A stretch of DNA of 64,000 nucleotides from an uncultured Alphaproteobacteria bacterium (GTDB taxonomy: Bacteria; Pseudomonadota; Alphaproteobacteria; HIMB59; GCA-002718135). The DNA lies in NCBI GenBank assembly GCA_902567855.1, contig CACFOQ010000005.1, forward strand, positions 1 to 64,000. The letters are read 5' to 3'. The position numbers and the translations under genes were made by a program. The notes beneath the pieces were generated by a model that worked only from the letters and a program-made list of their open reading frames with translations, had not been told where the DNA came from and ran no database searches. Within the stretch, counting starts at the first letter, position 1; every line of letters begins with the position of its first letter. This document shows, one piece after another, positions 34,720-44,634 of this stretch.

Positions 34720-35145
34720 ATGCCAGTTAGAATTAGACTATCAAGAGGGGGAGCAAAAAAGAGACCTTATTATCGAATAGTTGTTGCAGATTCAAGACGT
34801 GCCAGAGACGGTAAATTTATTGAACAGATAGGTACATATAACCCAATGCTAACAAAAGATAATCCAGAAAGAGTTAAAGTAGATTTAAACAAAGCAAAAG
34901 ATTGGATTGGGAAAGGTGCACAACCAAGTAACAGAGTTCAATTGTTTTTGAGTTCTATGGGTGTTGGAGAAAAACCTATCATTACTGAAAAAACAAAAAA
35001 ACATCTTCCAAAGAAAAAAGCAGACGAAAAACCTGCTGAAGCTAAAGCAGACGAAAAACCTGCTGAAGAAAAACCTGCTGAAGCTAAAGCAGACGAAAAA
35101 CCTGCTGAAGCTAAAGCAGAAGAAAAACCTGCTAAGGAGAAGTAG
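34720..35145 (+). CDS. rpsP: 30S ribosomal protein S16 with repetitive C-terminal tail
   Basis: Small-subunit assembly protein. Residues 1 to about 82 are ordinary S16 ([26 protein letters not shown], then [14 protein letters not shown] and GAQPSNRVQ). The rest of the 141 residues is an extension, ending in roughly four copies of ADEKPAEAK, so the protein is well over the usual 80-90 residues. Such Ala/Glu/Lys/Pro tails occur on S16 in some alphaproteobacteria and are probably disordered. Good ribosome binding site (AAAGGAAAA) before ATG 34720. Confidence 0.95.
   Translation: MPVRIRLSRGGAKKRPYYRIVVADSRRARDGKFIEQIGTYNPMLTKDNPERVKVDLNKAKDWIGKGAQPSNRVQLFLSSMGVGEKPIITEKTKKHLPKKKADEKPAEAKADEKPAEEKPAEAKADEKPAEAKAEEKPAKEK
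35020..35142 (+). repeat. 27-bp tandem repeat inside rpsP
   Basis: A 27-base unit starting GCAGACGAAAAACCTGCTGA occurs four times: at 35020, at 35047 (with a 15-base internal duplication), at 35089 and, diverged, at 35116. It encodes the ADEKPAEAK tail of S16. Copies are nearly identical at DNA level, so the array probably expands and contracts by slippage. Confidence 0.9.
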
Positions 35146-35181
35146 AAATTTTAATATTTAAATATTTAATAGTTAGTTAAA

Positions 35182-35691
35182 ATGAAAAAAAATCAATTGG
35201 TTCTTGTAGGCTCTTTTGGTAACCCCAGAGGTTTAAAGGGCGATATAATTATCAATATTTTTATGTCTAATTTAAAATCTTTTAAAATGTTAAAAGAATT
35301 TTTTTTAGAAGAAAATAAAAAAATTTTACATTTTACTTATTTTAAAAAAATAGGAACTAAATATATAGCTAGTTTAGATAAATGTTGTGACAGAAACACA
35401 GCATTATTATTTAAAGGAAAAAATATTTATTCTTATAGAAAAAACTTTCCAAGATTAAAAAAAAGTGAGTTTTATTCAACAGATTTAATTGGTTGTAAAG
35501 TTACTAATATAAAAAATAAATTTCTTGGAAATGTTACAGATTTAAAAAATTTTGGAGCAGGTGATTTACTTGAAATTTACGATGAAAAGAAAAAGAATTT
35601 TTTTATTCCAATGGATAAAAATAACATTGTAAGCGTTGATATTGTAAATAAAATTATAATTACTGATCCTTTATTAGGACTTATGGACTGA
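35182..35691 (+). CDS. rimM: Ribosome maturation factor RimM
   Basis: Assists 16S rRNA 3'-domain processing and 30S assembly, acting with S19. It has 169 residues. The N-terminal barrel shows LVGSFGNPRGLKGDI, and the C-terminal PRC-type barrel shows FYSTDLIGCKVTN, KNFGAGDLLEIY, FFIPM and VNKIIIT. Many Lys codons and AT-driven substitutions make it a diverged copy, but position between rpsP and trmD leaves little doubt. Its stop overlaps the trmD start by one base (TGATG). Confidence 0.92.
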   Translation: MKKNQLVLVGSFGNPRGLKGDIIINIFMSNLKSFKMLKEFFLEENKKILHFTYFKKIGTKYIASLDKCCDRNTALLFKGKNIYSYRKNFPRLKKSEFYSTDLIGCKVTNIKNKFLGNVTDLKNFGAGDLLEIYDEKKKNFFIPMDKNNIVSVDIVNKIIITDPLLGLMD

Positions 35692-36401
35692 TGTTAGATG
35701 TTAAAATATTAACCGCTTATCCTAATATGTTTCCTGGGACACTGAATCATTCTTTAATTGGAAGTGCATTAAAAGAGAAAAAATGGACGCTTGAGGTGAT
35801 TAATTTACATAATTTTGGTTATGATAATACTAAAAGTATTGATGATGAGCCTTTTGGAGGTGGTCCTGGCATGATTATTCGAGCTGATGTAGTAGAAAAA
35901 GCCTTACTTTCTATAGAATATCCTAATAATATTAAGAGAAAATTAATATATTTAACTCCTTCAGGCACCCCTTTAAAGCAAGCAAATTTATTAGAATTTT
36001 CAAGATTTAATCAATTAATTATACTTTGTGGGAGATTTGAAGGGGTAGACCAGAGAGCAATAAATGTTTTGGATTTCTCAGAAATTAGCATTGGAGATTA
36101 TATTTTAATGGGAGGAGAAACAGCAGCTCAAGTATTAGTTGAAGGTTGTATTCGTTTGCTTCCTGGAGTATTAGGGCAGCCTAAAAGTTTATTAGAAGAA
36201 AGTTTTTCTAATGATCTTTTAGAGTATCCGCATTATACCAGACCTAAAGTTTGGAGAGATACTAATAACAATAATCATGAAATTCCTGAAGTATTAATTT
36301 CAGGACATCATGAAAAGATTAAAGAGTGGAGATTAAAAAAGTCTATTGAGAGAACTAAAATAATTAGGCCAGATTTATTAATTAAAGATAAGAAAGCATA
36401 A
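35691..36401 (+). CDS. trmD: tRNA (guanine-N1-)-methyltransferase
   Basis: Methylates G37 in tRNAs reading CNN codons and prevents +1 frameshifting; an SPOUT-fold dimer. It has 236 residues. Motifs are [58 protein letters not shown] and the knot region [21 protein letters not shown] followed by LPGVLGQ. All are standard apart from small substitutions ([10 protein letters not shown] for the commoner SGGELAAMVL). Overlaps rimM by one base. Confidence 0.96.
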   Translation: MLDVKILTAYPNMFPGTLNHSLIGSALKEKKWTLEVINLHNFGYDNTKSIDDEPFGGGPGMIIRADVVEKALLSIEYPNNIKRKLIYLTPSGTPLKQANLLEFSRFNQLIILCGRFEGVDQRAINVLDFSEISIGDYILMGGETAAQVLVEGCIRLLPGVLGQPKSLLEESFSNDLLEYPHYTRPKVWRDTNNNNHEIPEVLISGHHEKIKEWRLKKSIERTKIIRPDLLIKDKKA

Positions 36402-36409
36402 GGAAAAGA

Positions 36410-37030
36410 ATGAATAATTTATTAGAAAAATTTGAAAAAAAACAAATTGAAAATCTTATTTCAAAAAAAAGAATTCCTGCTTTTCGTCCTGGAGATACAA
36501 TTAAAGTGACTTTAAAGATTACTGAGGGTGATAAGTCGCGACTACAATCTTTTGAAGGAATGTGTATTGCAAGAAAAAACAATTCAGTTAATTCAAAATT
36601 TACTCTAAGAAAAATTTCTCATGGTGAAGGTGTAGAACGAGTCTTTCCTCTTTTTAGTGCCAACATAGATAAAATAGAAATTATACGTAAAGGTAATGTT
36701 AAAAGAGCAAAATTATATTATCTTCGTGATCGAACAGGGAAAAGCGCGCGAATTGCAGATCGTGATAGAGGCGATGAAGTTGATCAATATGCGATGACTG
36801 AAGAAGAAGTAATATCAGAAGATAGTTCTAAAGAAACTTCAATTGAAGCAACACAAACTGAATCAATTGAACAAAGTGCCGAACCTAAAGCAGAAGAGGA
36901 GCAAATAAAAAAAGAAGCGTCTGAAAAACCTGTAAATGAAGAAAAAAAAGAAGATGCACAAAAAGAATCAGTAAAATCAGAAGCTCCTGCTGTAAAAGCT
37001 GAAAAAAAAACGGATGAACAATCCAAATAA
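36410..37030 (+). CDS. rplS: 50S ribosomal protein L19 with acidic C-terminal tail
   Basis: L19 lies at the 30S-50S interface. Residues 1 to about 120 are a typical L19 ([62 protein letters not shown]). The final 85 residues are a low-complexity Glu/Lys/Ala/Ser tail ([12 protein letters not shown], then [15 protein letters not shown]), giving 206 residues against the usual 115-130. The tail has no visible domain and is probably disordered. The gene overlaps the start of leuC by 17 bases, linking translation of ribosomal and leucine genes. Confidence 0.94.
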   Translation: MNNLLEKFEKKQIENLISKKRIPAFRPGDTIKVTLKITEGDKSRLQSFEGMCIARKNNSVNSKFTLRKISHGEGVERVFPLFSANIDKIEIIRKGNVKRAKLYYLRDRTGKSARIADRDRGDEVDQYAMTEEEVISEDSSKETSIEATQTESIEQSAEPKAEEEQIKKEASEKPVNEEKKEDAQKESVKSEAPAVKAEKKTDEQSK

Positions 37031-38417
37031 TAAAACATTATTTGATAAAATTTGGTCTCATCATCTTGTCCACCAACAAGAAGATGGAACTTGTCTAATT
37101 TATATTGATCGTCATTTAGTTCATGAGGTAACAAGTCCTCAAGCATTTGAGGGTTTAAGAGACAATAATAGAAAAGTACATCGCCCTGAAAGCACTTTTG
37201 CTGTTGCTGATCATAATGTTCCTACTTCAGATAGATCTAAAGGTATTGATAATGAAGAAAGCAGAATACAAGTTGAAACACTAGAAAATAACTGTAAAGA
37301 ATTTGGAGTTACTCTATTTCCTCTTCTAGATAAACGACAAGGTATTGTTCATATAGTTGGCCCTGAACAAGGCATTACTCAACCAGGAATGACTATTGTA
37401 TGTGGAGATAGTCACACTGCCACGCATGGAGCTTTTGGTGCACTTGCTTTTGGAATAGGTACGAGTGAAGTAGAACATGTTTTAGCTAGTCAGACTCTTA
37501 TTCAACAACCTGCAAAAAATATGAAAATTTCTGTTAATGGTAAATTAAAATCAGGGGTTACAGCAAAAGATATTATTCTTCATATTATAGGTTTGATTGG
37601 GACAGCTGGTGGAACAGGTTATGTTATTGAATATACTGGCAACGTTATTCATTCACTTAGTATGGAAGGGCGTATGACTATATGTAATATGAGTATAGAA
37701 GCTGGAGCAAGAGCTGGACTAATTGCACCTGATCAAAAAACCTTTGATTATATTAAAGATAGACCCTATGCACCTAAAGGTGCTGAGTGGGAAAAGGCTG
37801 TTGAATTTTGGAAGTCCTTACCCTCTGATGATAATGCAAAATATGATAAAGAAATAAATATTAATGCTGAAGACATTACTCCTCAAATTACGTGGGGAAC
37901 TAGTCCTCAAGATGTTGTGCCAATTAATGGAAGGGTTCCAAACCCTTCATCTGTTGAAGATATTAATAGAAAAAAATCAATTGAGCGATCACTTGAATAT
38001 ATGGGCTTAGAACCTGATCAAGAAATAAATGAAATTAAAATTGATAAGGTTTTTATTGGATCATGCACAAACGGTAGAATCGAGGACCTAAGAGAAGTTG
38101 CAAGAGTAGTTAAAGGAAAAAAAGTAAGTGTTGATTCAATGATTGTTCCTGGATCCGGTCTAGTAAAAGAGCAAGCAGAGAGTGAAGGATTAGATAAAAT
38201 TTTTATTGAAGCTGGCTTTGATTGGAGAGAACCAGGATGCTCAATGTGTTTAGCTATGAATCCAGATCAATTAAAACCAAGAGAAAGATGTGCTTCAACA
38301 TCAAATAGAAATTTTGAAGGAAGACAAGGTAGAGAAGGTAGAACACATTTAGTTAGTCCAGTTATTGCTGCTGCATCTGCAATTAAAGGCTCATTTGCTC
38401 AGGAGACTGATTTATAA
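37014..38417 (+). CDS. leuC: 3-isopropylmalate dehydratase large subunit
   Basis: [4Fe-4S] isomerase of leucine synthesis, working with LeuD. It has 467 residues. Motifs are [78 protein letters not shown] and cluster cysteines in [13 protein letters not shown] and GCSMCLAMN. The ATG at 37014 lies inside the rplS tail and gives the standard N-terminus. Its stop overlaps leuD by one base. Confidence 0.97.
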   Translation: MNNPNNKTLFDKIWSHHLVHQQEDGTCLIYIDRHLVHEVTSPQAFEGLRDNNRKVHRPESTFAVADHNVPTSDRSKGIDNEESRIQVETLENNCKEFGVTLFPLLDKRQGIVHIVGPEQGITQPGMTIVCGDSHTATHGAFGALAFGIGTSEVEHVLASQTLIQQPAKNMKISVNGKLKSGVTAKDIILHIIGLIGTAGGTGYVIEYTGNVIHSLSMEGRMTICNMSIEAGARAGLIAPDQKTFDYIKDRPYAPKGAEWEKAVEFWKSLPSDDNAKYDKEININAEDITPQITWGTSPQDVVPINGRVPNPSSVEDINRKKSIERSLEYMGLEPDQEINEIKIDKVFIGSCTNGRIEDLREVARVVKGKKVSVDSMIVPGSGLVKEQAESEGLDKIFIEAGFDWREPGCSMCLAMNPDQLKPRERCASTSNRNFEGRQGREGRTHLVSPVIAAASAIKGSFAQETDL

Positions 38418-39019
38418 TGGAAAAATTCATAACTTTAAAAGGTATTGCAGCCCCCCTCCCTATGATCAATGTTGATACAGATATGATCATACCAAAACAA
38501 TTTTTAAAAACAATTAAACGCTCTGGTTTGGGAAAAAATCTTTTTCATGAGTTAAGATTTGATATTCAAGGTAACATAAAAAATGATTTTGTTTTAAATT
38601 GGGACCCTTATAAAAAAGCAACTATTCTTATCGCAGGTGATAACTTTGGTTGTGGTTCAAGCAGAGAACATGCGCCCTGGTCTTTATTAGATTTTGGATT
38701 TAAGTGTATTGTTGCTCCAAGTTTTGCTGATATTTTTTATAATAATTGTTTTAAAAATGGCATTCTTCCTATTCACTTAAATCAAGAAAAAGTGAATATA
38801 TTAATGACAGAAGCAACAAATAAAAATCAATTAACCATAAATCTTGATGAGCAAATAATCATTTTAGAAGATAAAAATGCTATTGAGTTTGATATTGATC
38901 CCTTTAGAAAAAAATGCTTGATAGAAGGCCTTGACGATATTGGTTTAACACTTCAAAAAAAAGATAAAATTTCTAAATATGAAGAAAGTATTAAGTCATC
39001 TCATCCTTGGATAATATAA
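38417..39019 (+). CDS. leuD: 3-isopropylmalate dehydratase small subunit
   Basis: Swivelling-domain partner of LeuC. It has 200 residues with [44 protein letters not shown] (the swivel-domain signature) and [21 protein letters not shown]. The TAATG overlap with leuC gives strict coupling, and the leuB start follows one base after its stop. All features are normal for bacterial LeuD. Confidence 0.97.
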   Translation: MEKFITLKGIAAPLPMINVDTDMIIPKQFLKTIKRSGLGKNLFHELRFDIQGNIKNDFVLNWDPYKKATILIAGDNFGCGSSREHAPWSLLDFGFKCIVAPSFADIFYNNCFKNGILPIHLNQEKVNILMTEATNKNQLTINLDEQIIILEDKNAIEFDIDPFRKKCLIEGLDDIGLTLQKKDKISKYEESIKSSHPWII

Positions 39020-39020
39020 A

Positions 39021-40133
39021 ATGAGTAATAAAAAAATTCTTATTTTGCCTGGTGATGGTATTGGCAATGAGGTTATGGCTGAAGTTCTAAAAATTATTGA
39101 TTGGATGGAAAAAACAAAATCTATGTCTTTTGATATTTCGGAGAGATTAGTTGGCGGAGCTGCATACGATAAAGAAGGAAACTCTATTAGTGATGAAACC
39201 ATGCAGATTGCTTTGGACTCAGATGCTGTTTTATTTGGTGCAGTTGGAGGGTCTAAATGGGATAATGTTGAAAGAGAAAAAAGACCAGAAGCTGCGTTAT
39301 TAAGATTAAGGAAAGATTTAGATCTTTTTGCAAATTTAAGACCAGCTGTTGTATTAGATGCTTTAGCAGAATCTTCTTCTTTGAAATCAGATTTAGTGAA
39401 AGGATTAGATATATTAATTGTACGAGAATTAACAAGCGGAGTATATTTTGGTCAGCCAAGAGGCATTTCTAAAATTAGCGATACAGAAAGTAAAGCTATT
39501 GATACTCAAGTTTATACTACATCTGAGATAGAAAGAGTTTCAAGAGTTGCTTTTGATTTAGCAAAATTGAGAAGAAACAAAGTTTCATCAGCTGAAAAAT
39601 CCAATGTAATGGAAACTGGATTGTTTTGGAGAAACATTGTTACTGATTTACATAAAAAAGAATATTCTTCGGTAAATCTTGAACATATATTAGCTGATAA
39701 TTGTGCAATGCAACTTGTTCGATATCCTAAACAATTTGATGTTATTCTAACAGACAATCTTTTTGGAGATTTGCTTAGTGATACTGCAGCAATGCTAACT
39801 GGCTCACTTGGTATGCTCCCATCAGCATCACTTGGGGCATTAAAGGAAAATGGCTCTAGAGCAGCCATGTACGAACCAGTTCATGGAAGTGCGCCGGATA
39901 TTGCTGGTCAATCAAAGGCAAATCCTCTCGCAATGGTTATGAGTTTCGCCATGATGCTCAAATATAGTTTTGATATGCAAGAGGATAGTGAACTAGTTGA
40001 AAAAGCTGTTCAAAATGTTTTATTAAAAGGTTTTAGAACTGCAGATATTAAAGAAGGTGCAAAAAAAATAATTTCTACTAAAGAAATGGGAGATGCTGTA
40101 ATACAGGAATTAAAACTATTATCAGGAAATTAA
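39021..40133 (+). CDS. leuB: 3-isopropylmalate dehydrogenase
   Basis: NAD-dependent oxidative decarboxylation of 3-isopropylmalate to 2-oxoisocaproate. It has 370 residues. Motifs are [23 protein letters not shown], the substrate arginines in [31 protein letters not shown], and [27 protein letters not shown] with the Mg-binding aspartates, then [13 protein letters not shown]. Complete and in operon with leuCD; asd begins directly after its stop. Confidence 0.97.
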   Translation: MSNKKILILPGDGIGNEVMAEVLKIIDWMEKTKSMSFDISERLVGGAAYDKEGNSISDETMQIALDSDAVLFGAVGGSKWDNVEREKRPEAALLRLRKDLDLFANLRPAVVLDALAESSSLKSDLVKGLDILIVRELTSGVYFGQPRGISKISDTESKAIDTQVYTTSEIERVSRVAFDLAKLRRNKVSSAEKSNVMETGLFWRNIVTDLHKKEYSSVNLEHILADNCAMQLVRYPKQFDVILTDNLFGDLLSDTAAMLTGSLGMLPSASLGALKENGSRAAMYEPVHGSAPDIAGQSKANPLAMVMSFAMMLKYSFDMQEDSELVEKAVQNVLLKGFRTADIKEGAKKIISTKEMGDAVIQELKLLSGN

Positions 40134-41174
40134 ATGACACAAGAATATAACGTAGTAGTCGCTGGTGCAACAGGAGCAGTTGGAAGTGAAATAATACAAA
40201 TTTTAGAACAAAGAAATTTTCCAATTGATAATCTGTATTTACTTGCATCTTCAAAATCTAAAGGGAAAAAATTAGAATTTAAAGAAAAGGAGATTGTTGT
40301 TGAGGATCTCGCTGAATTTGATTTTTCAAAAACTCAAATAGGCTTGTTTTCACCAGGTGGTAAAATTTCAGCTGAATATGCACCTAAAGCTGCTAAAGCT
40401 GGCTGTATAGTTATCGACAACACATCTTATTTTAGAATGCAAAAAAATATTCCTCTAATAGTTCCTGAAGTTAATTCTGATACTCTTGAAGAATTTTTTC
40501 AAAATGAAGAAAGAACAAATATCATTTCAAATCCTAATTGTTCAACAATTCAGATGGTGGTTGCTTTAAAACCGCTGCATGAAAAATCAATTATAAATAG
40601 AGTGGTAGTTTCAACATATCAAGCTGTATCAGGTGCAGGTAAAACAGGAATGGATGAATTATTTAATCAAACTCAAAATGTTTATGCAAATCAAGAACTA
40701 AAAAAAGAAAAGTTTACTAAACAAATAGCTTTCAATGCAATTCCTCATATAGGTGCTTTTTTAGAAAACGGTAATACTGAAGAAGAACAAAAAATGATTG
40801 ATGAAACAAAAAAAATTTTAGATGAAGGAATTAAAGTCTCCGCAACATGTGTTAGAACAGCAGTATTTATTGGCCATTCAGAGGCTATAAATATTGAATT
40901 TGATTCTCCATTGGATGCTAAAGAAGCTCATGATATTCTATCTAAGTCTGATGGTATTTCAGTTATTGATCATAGAAAAGATGAAGGATACGTAACTCCT
41001 GTCGAAATAGCTGGCGAAGATAAAGTTTATATAAGTAGAATTAGAAATGATGATTCAATTGATAATGGTTTAAGTTTGTGGGTGGTATCAGATAATCTTC
41101 GTAAAGGAGCTGCCTTAAATGCTGTTCAGATAGCTGAAACTATAATAAAAGATTATGAACAGTATATTCAATAA
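40134..41174 (+). CDS. asd: Aspartate-semialdehyde dehydrogenase
   Basis: Makes aspartate semialdehyde for Lys/DAP, Thr, Met and Ile. It has 346 residues. The NADP loop is VVAGATGAVGSEIIQIL, the active-site Cys is in ISNPNCSTIQMVVAL, followed by TYQAVSGAGKTGMDEL, FNAIPHIGAFLENG and the late-catalytic VRTAVFIGHSEAINIEF. Same strand as leuB with no gap. It feeds DapF's pathway in the neighbouring divergent operon. Confidence 0.97.
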   Translation: MTQEYNVVVAGATGAVGSEIIQILEQRNFPIDNLYLLASSKSKGKKLEFKEKEIVVEDLAEFDFSKTQIGLFSPGGKISAEYAPKAAKAGCIVIDNTSYFRMQKNIPLIVPEVNSDTLEEFFQNEERTNIISNPNCSTIQMVVALKPLHEKSIINRVVVSTYQAVSGAGKTGMDELFNQTQNVYANQELKKEKFTKQIAFNAIPHIGAFLENGNTEEEQKMIDETKKILDEGIKVSATCVRTAVFIGHSEAINIEFDSPLDAKEAHDILSKSDGISVIDHRKDEGYVTPVEIAGEDKVYISRIRNDDSIDNGLSLWVVSDNLRKGAALNAVQIAETIIKDYEQYIQ

Positions 41175-41191
41175 ATTAGTTTTTTAATATT

Positions 41192-41839
41192 GTGAACGAC
41201 AAAATTCATTTAAATATATCTAAACCTTTTGGTCCAAGTTTGGGTAAGGTAAATATTCCTGAAAACTTAATTATAAAAATCAATAATTATATAGATGAAG
41301 TAATAGAAAAAAATAAAGAAGCCGCTCAACTTAATGACTATGGATCAAGCCTAGCAGGTCAAGTAAAACAAGAAATCAGATTACCAAAAGAAATCGTAGA
41401 AGGTGAACTCTTAAATTATCTTATTAGCATTTCAAAAACATATGTTAAATTGTCTTGTGGACAGGAAATAACTAAATTTGAACTTATGTCTGCTTGGGTT
41501 GTAAGACAATTTGAAAATGAATATAATCCTGCTCATGTACATGGGGGCCATCTTTCAGGCGCAGGATATCTTAAATTACCAGATACTTTTGGAGAAACAA
41601 TTCAAGAAAATAAAAAAAATGTTCATGGAAATATAAATTTTATTCATGGAACTGAACAATTTCTTTCTAAAGGTGCTTTGTCAGAAAAACCTCGTGTTGG
41701 AGATTTTTACATTTTTCCTCATTATTTATTTCATTCAGTAAATCCTTTTATAGGCACAGGCGAAAGAAGATCTTTGTCATTTAATGCTAAAATTGATGAA
41801 GAAATTTTTAGTGTTCATAGTCATAGAGAAAAAAAGTAA
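41192..41839 (+). CDS. Putative 2OG-Fe(II) oxygenase
   Basis: A 215-residue protein of the small 2OG-Fe(II) oxygenase family often annotated only as putative. Visible features are SAWVVRQFENEYNPAHVHGGHLSGAGYLKLP, where the histidine cluster should supply iron ligands, and GDFYIFPHYLFHSVNPFIGTGERRSLSFN with the distal His and the 2OG-binding Arg. Members are frequent in marine alphaproteobacteria and phages, and the substrate is unknown. The start is GTG 41192. Its stop codon touches the 3' end of the convergent tRNA-Arg gene. Confidence 0.75.
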   Translation: MNDKIHLNISKPFGPSLGKVNIPENLIIKINNYIDEVIEKNKEAAQLNDYGSSLAGQVKQEIRLPKEIVEGELLNYLISISKTYVKLSCGQEITKFELMSAWVVRQFENEYNPAHVHGGHLSGAGYLKLPDTFGETIQENKKNVHGNINFIHGTEQFLSKGALSEKPRVGDFYIFPHYLFHSVNPFIGTGERRSLSFNAKIDEEIFSVHSHREKK

Positions 41840-41914
41840 TGGCAGTCTCGTAGGGACTCGAACCCCAAACTTTGGTTCCGAAGACCAACGTGATATCCAT
41901 TTCACCACGAGACC
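41840..41914 (-). tRNA. tRNA-Arg (anticodon UCG)
   Basis: A cloverleaf of 75 nt including an encoded CCA. The acceptor is GGTCTCG/CGAGACT, T8 is in place, the D stem is GTGA/TCAC, the anticodon stem TTGGT/ACCAA carries loop CTTCGGA (anticodon TCG), and the T arm has TTCGAGT. The discriminator is G73. The first acceptor pair is G1-U72 rather than Watson-Crick. It reads CGN arginine codons. Confidence 0.95.
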
Positions 41915-41952
41915 TTATAAAAACAATCATTATCATTTTTAAATAGTTTTAA

Positions 41953-42513
41953 CTACCAAGCACTATTAGGTTGTTTTAGAAAAATTTCTTCTTTTGGAGT
42001 AGACTTTCTACCAAGAATCTCATTTCTATGTGGATAACGCCCAAATTTTTTTATTGGAATTGTGTGATCATCCCAAGCCTTTTTAATTAATTTATATTTT
42101 TTATGTTTTTTTAAATATGTTTCTATGAGTTTGTGTCCAAAAATATGATCACTAATATCTTCACTATGAATTAATGGTAGCAATAAAAAATGTATTTTAT
42201 CAAGTTCTAATTCTTCCAAATATCCTCTATCTATTGCTTCATTTACTATTAATCTTGTTTTGTAGTCTTGATGAAATGCTTTTTTGCTGTTTCTAAAAAG
42301 ATTTCTTGAAAATTGATCAAGTAAAATGACTAAGGCTACACATTCATTAGGATTATCCTGCCAATCGTCATATTCATTATTAATGGCTTGATTATAATCT
42401 TCAAAGAAAAGATCTCTAATTTTTTTATCAAAATTATCATTTTTTTCAAACCAATCTTTTATTGATGATTTGATAAACCAAAATTCAATTATCTTTTTTG
42501 CTCTTTCATTCAT
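41953..42513 (-). CDS. DUF924 family protein
   Basis: A 186-residue helical cytoplasmic protein. KKIIEFWF at the N-terminus, then WFEKNDNFDKKIRDLF, CVALVILLDQFSRNLFRNSKKAF and FLLLPLIHSEDISDH, with FGRYPHRNEILGR near the end, are the conserved blocks of DUF924 (PF06041). The fold is TPR-like, and no activity is established. It is transcribed divergently from the uracil-DNA glycosylase gene with a 33-base spacer. Confidence 0.88.
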   Translation of the reverse strand: MNERAKKIIEFWFIKSSIKDWFEKNDNFDKKIRDLFFEDYNQAINNEYDDWQDNPNECVALVILLDQFSRNLFRNSKKAFHQDYKTRLIVNEAIDRGYLEELELDKIHFLLLPLIHSEDISDHIFGHKLIETYLKKHKKYKLIKKAWDDHTIPIKKFGRYPHRNEILGRKSTPKEEIFLKQPNSAW

Positions 42514-42546
42514 ATCTTTACTATAATATAGAAGACTTATTTCTTC

Positions 42547-43227
42547 ATGACACTAATAAAATTAAATGAAACTATTACTAAATGTAGACAATGTAAGAGG
42601 CTTGTAAATTTTAGAGAAAAAATTGCAAAAGAGAAACGTAAACAATACATAAATGAAAATTATTGGGGCAAACCAATAACTGGATATGGTGATCCAGATG
42701 CCAAATTGTTAATGATTGGCTTAGCACCAGCGGCTCATGGAGGTAACAGAACTGGAAGAGTTTTTACCGGGGATAAATCATCTGAATTTTTATTTCAATG
42801 TTTGTTTAAAGCAGGCTTATCAAATCAGTCAAACTCAATAGAAAAAAATGATGGATTACAATTATATAATGCTTATTTAACTACTGCTCTTAAATGTGTT
42901 CCTCCTGAAGATAAACCAACATCTAAAGAATTAAAGACTTGTTTTGATTTTTTTAAAAAAGAGAAAAACTATTTAAGAAATATTAAAGTAATTTTGGCTT
43001 TAGGTAAAATTGCTTTCGATGCATGTTTAAACTTTTACAGAGAAGACTATGAAATAAAAAATAAAGATTACAAATTTTCTCATGGATGTAAATTGCAACT
43101 ACCTGATAAAAAAATTCTTGTCGGATGTTATCATCCTAGTCCACGAAATGTGAATACTGGAAGAATCAATATAAAGAAAATGGTTAATTTATTAAATGAA
43201 GTTAAAAAAATAACATTAAAATATTAA
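42547..43227 (+). CDS. Uracil-DNA glycosylase, family 5 (UdgB-type)
   Basis: Removes uracil, and in family 5 also some deaminated purines, from DNA. It has 226 residues. N-terminal CRQCKRLVNFR (Cys13, Cys16) and later cysteines are placed to ligate a [4Fe-4S] cluster. Motif A is LAPAAHGGNRTGRVFTGD, the family-5 form, and motif B is HPSPRNVNTGR. The TALKCVPPEDKP segment is also conserved. No family-1 Ung is present in this window. Confidence 0.92.
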   Translation: MTLIKLNETITKCRQCKRLVNFREKIAKEKRKQYINENYWGKPITGYGDPDAKLLMIGLAPAAHGGNRTGRVFTGDKSSEFLFQCLFKAGLSNQSNSIEKNDGLQLYNAYLTTALKCVPPEDKPTSKELKTCFDFFKKEKNYLRNIKVILALGKIAFDACLNFYREDYEIKNKDYKFSHGCKLQLPDKKILVGCYHPSPRNVNTGRINIKKMVNLLNEVKKITLKY

Positions 43228-43228
43228 T

Positions 43229-43432
43229 ATGATTAAAACAAAAAACTCAATTAATATAATTCATATAGAAAGCAATGGACAACAATCATTTTTTGGACGT
43301 GATAATATTTTTTTTAAAACAATTAATATGCCAAAAAAACAACACTTTAAAAATATTTGTTGTAAATTTAAATTAAAAAAATCATATAAAAAAAGAAAAT
43401 TATTTTTACCTTTTTTTTCAATTTGTAATTAA
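43229..43432 (+). CDS. Doubtful small hypothetical protein
   Basis: An open frame of 67 residues beginning one base after the uracil-DNA glycosylase stop and ending six bases before the MFS gene, so it would fit an operon. The sequence is basic with no recognisable motif (FKLKKSYKKRKLF near the end). It may be a genuine small protein or simply AT-rich filler that happens to stay open. No strong ribosome binding site is present. Confidence 0.3.
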   Translation: MIKTKNSINIIHIESNGQQSFFGRDNIFFKTINMPKKQHFKNICCKFKLKKSYKKRKLFLPFFSICN

Positions 43433-43438
43433 TAAAAT

Positions 43439-44634
43439 ATGAGAGATTTTTTATCATTTGACCCTAAATTACTTGTTTACGGATTTGCTATTCTTTTTTT
43501 TGCTAGTTTTGGTCAAACATTTTTTATTTCAATTTATAATTTAGAGATAAGAGAATTTTATATTTTAACAGATGGAGAATTTGGTTTAGTTTACGCTCTT
43601 GGCACTTTGTCTAGCTCACTTATTCTAGTGGGGTTTGCTAAACTTATAGATTACATAGATCTAAGAATTTACTCTTTAATAATTTCAGTAGGCTTATCTT
43701 TAGCGTGTTTAGGCATGTATTCATCTTTTAAGAGCTCTTTTTTTCTTTTTTTTGTTATATTTGCTTTACGTTTTTTTGGCCAAGGAGCCATGTCTCATGC
43801 AGGAGAAACCACAATGGCCAGATACTTTGGTGATAACAGAGGGAAAGCTTTATCAGTTGCTACACTAGGAGGAATGATTGGTGTTATGATATTGCCAATG
43901 ATTGTTGTTAAATTAGCTGGTAATTTAGAGTGGAAACATATTTGGTTAGCAGGGAGTTTTAGTATTTTAATTATTTTTTTACCAATACTTTTTCTATCTT
44001 TACAAAATCAATCTATCAGACATTCTAACTTTAGAGAAAATTCGTTAAACTTTGTAAATAACAAAACTTGGCGAACCCGAGATGTTGTATTTGATAAAAA
44101 ATTTTATTATTATTTACCAATTTCTATTGCTGCACCATATATTAGTACAGGACTGACATTTCATCAAATTTTTATTATTAATCAAAAAGGGTGGACCATT
44201 CAAATGTTAGCAAATGGATTTATTTTTTTAGGAATATTTTCTATCATAGGAATCATTATTGGTGGCCCTATAGTTGATAAATATAATACCAAAAAAGTAA
44301 TTTATTTTACTCTGGCACCTTTATTTTTTGGAATACTAGCTTTAATTTTTTTTGAAAGTTATTTTTTTATGATGCTTTATATGTCTTTGCTTGGTTTAAG
44401 TTTAGGAATTGGAACTCCATTTATTGGTTCCTTATGGGCAGAACTTTATGGTCTTGAAAGTTTAGGATCCGTAAAAGCACTACTACATGCATTAGGAGTT
44501 TTTTTAGTGCTTTATCACCAGTGGTTTTTGGTTATATGATAGATTTTGGAATGGGTTTACTATCTATTAGTTTTATGAGCTTATTCATAATAATATTTTC
44601 AACTGTTTTACCTTTTTTTTACAATCAAAATTGA
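43439..44634 (+). CDS. MFS transporter, frameshifted near its C-terminus
   Basis: Major facilitator superfamily protein with about twelve helices expected. As read, translation stops after 366 residues in an aberrant LVLYHQWFLVI. Adding one T to the T7 run at 44499-44505 switches to the frame that encodes SALSPVVFGYMIDFGMGLLS and one more helix, ending at TGA 44632-44634, about 398 residues in all. A loop with RFFGQGAMSHAGETTMARYFG lies where MFS proteins have conserved loops. The substrate is unknown. The restored end overlaps the next small gene by TGATG, which supports the restored frame. Confidence 0.8.
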
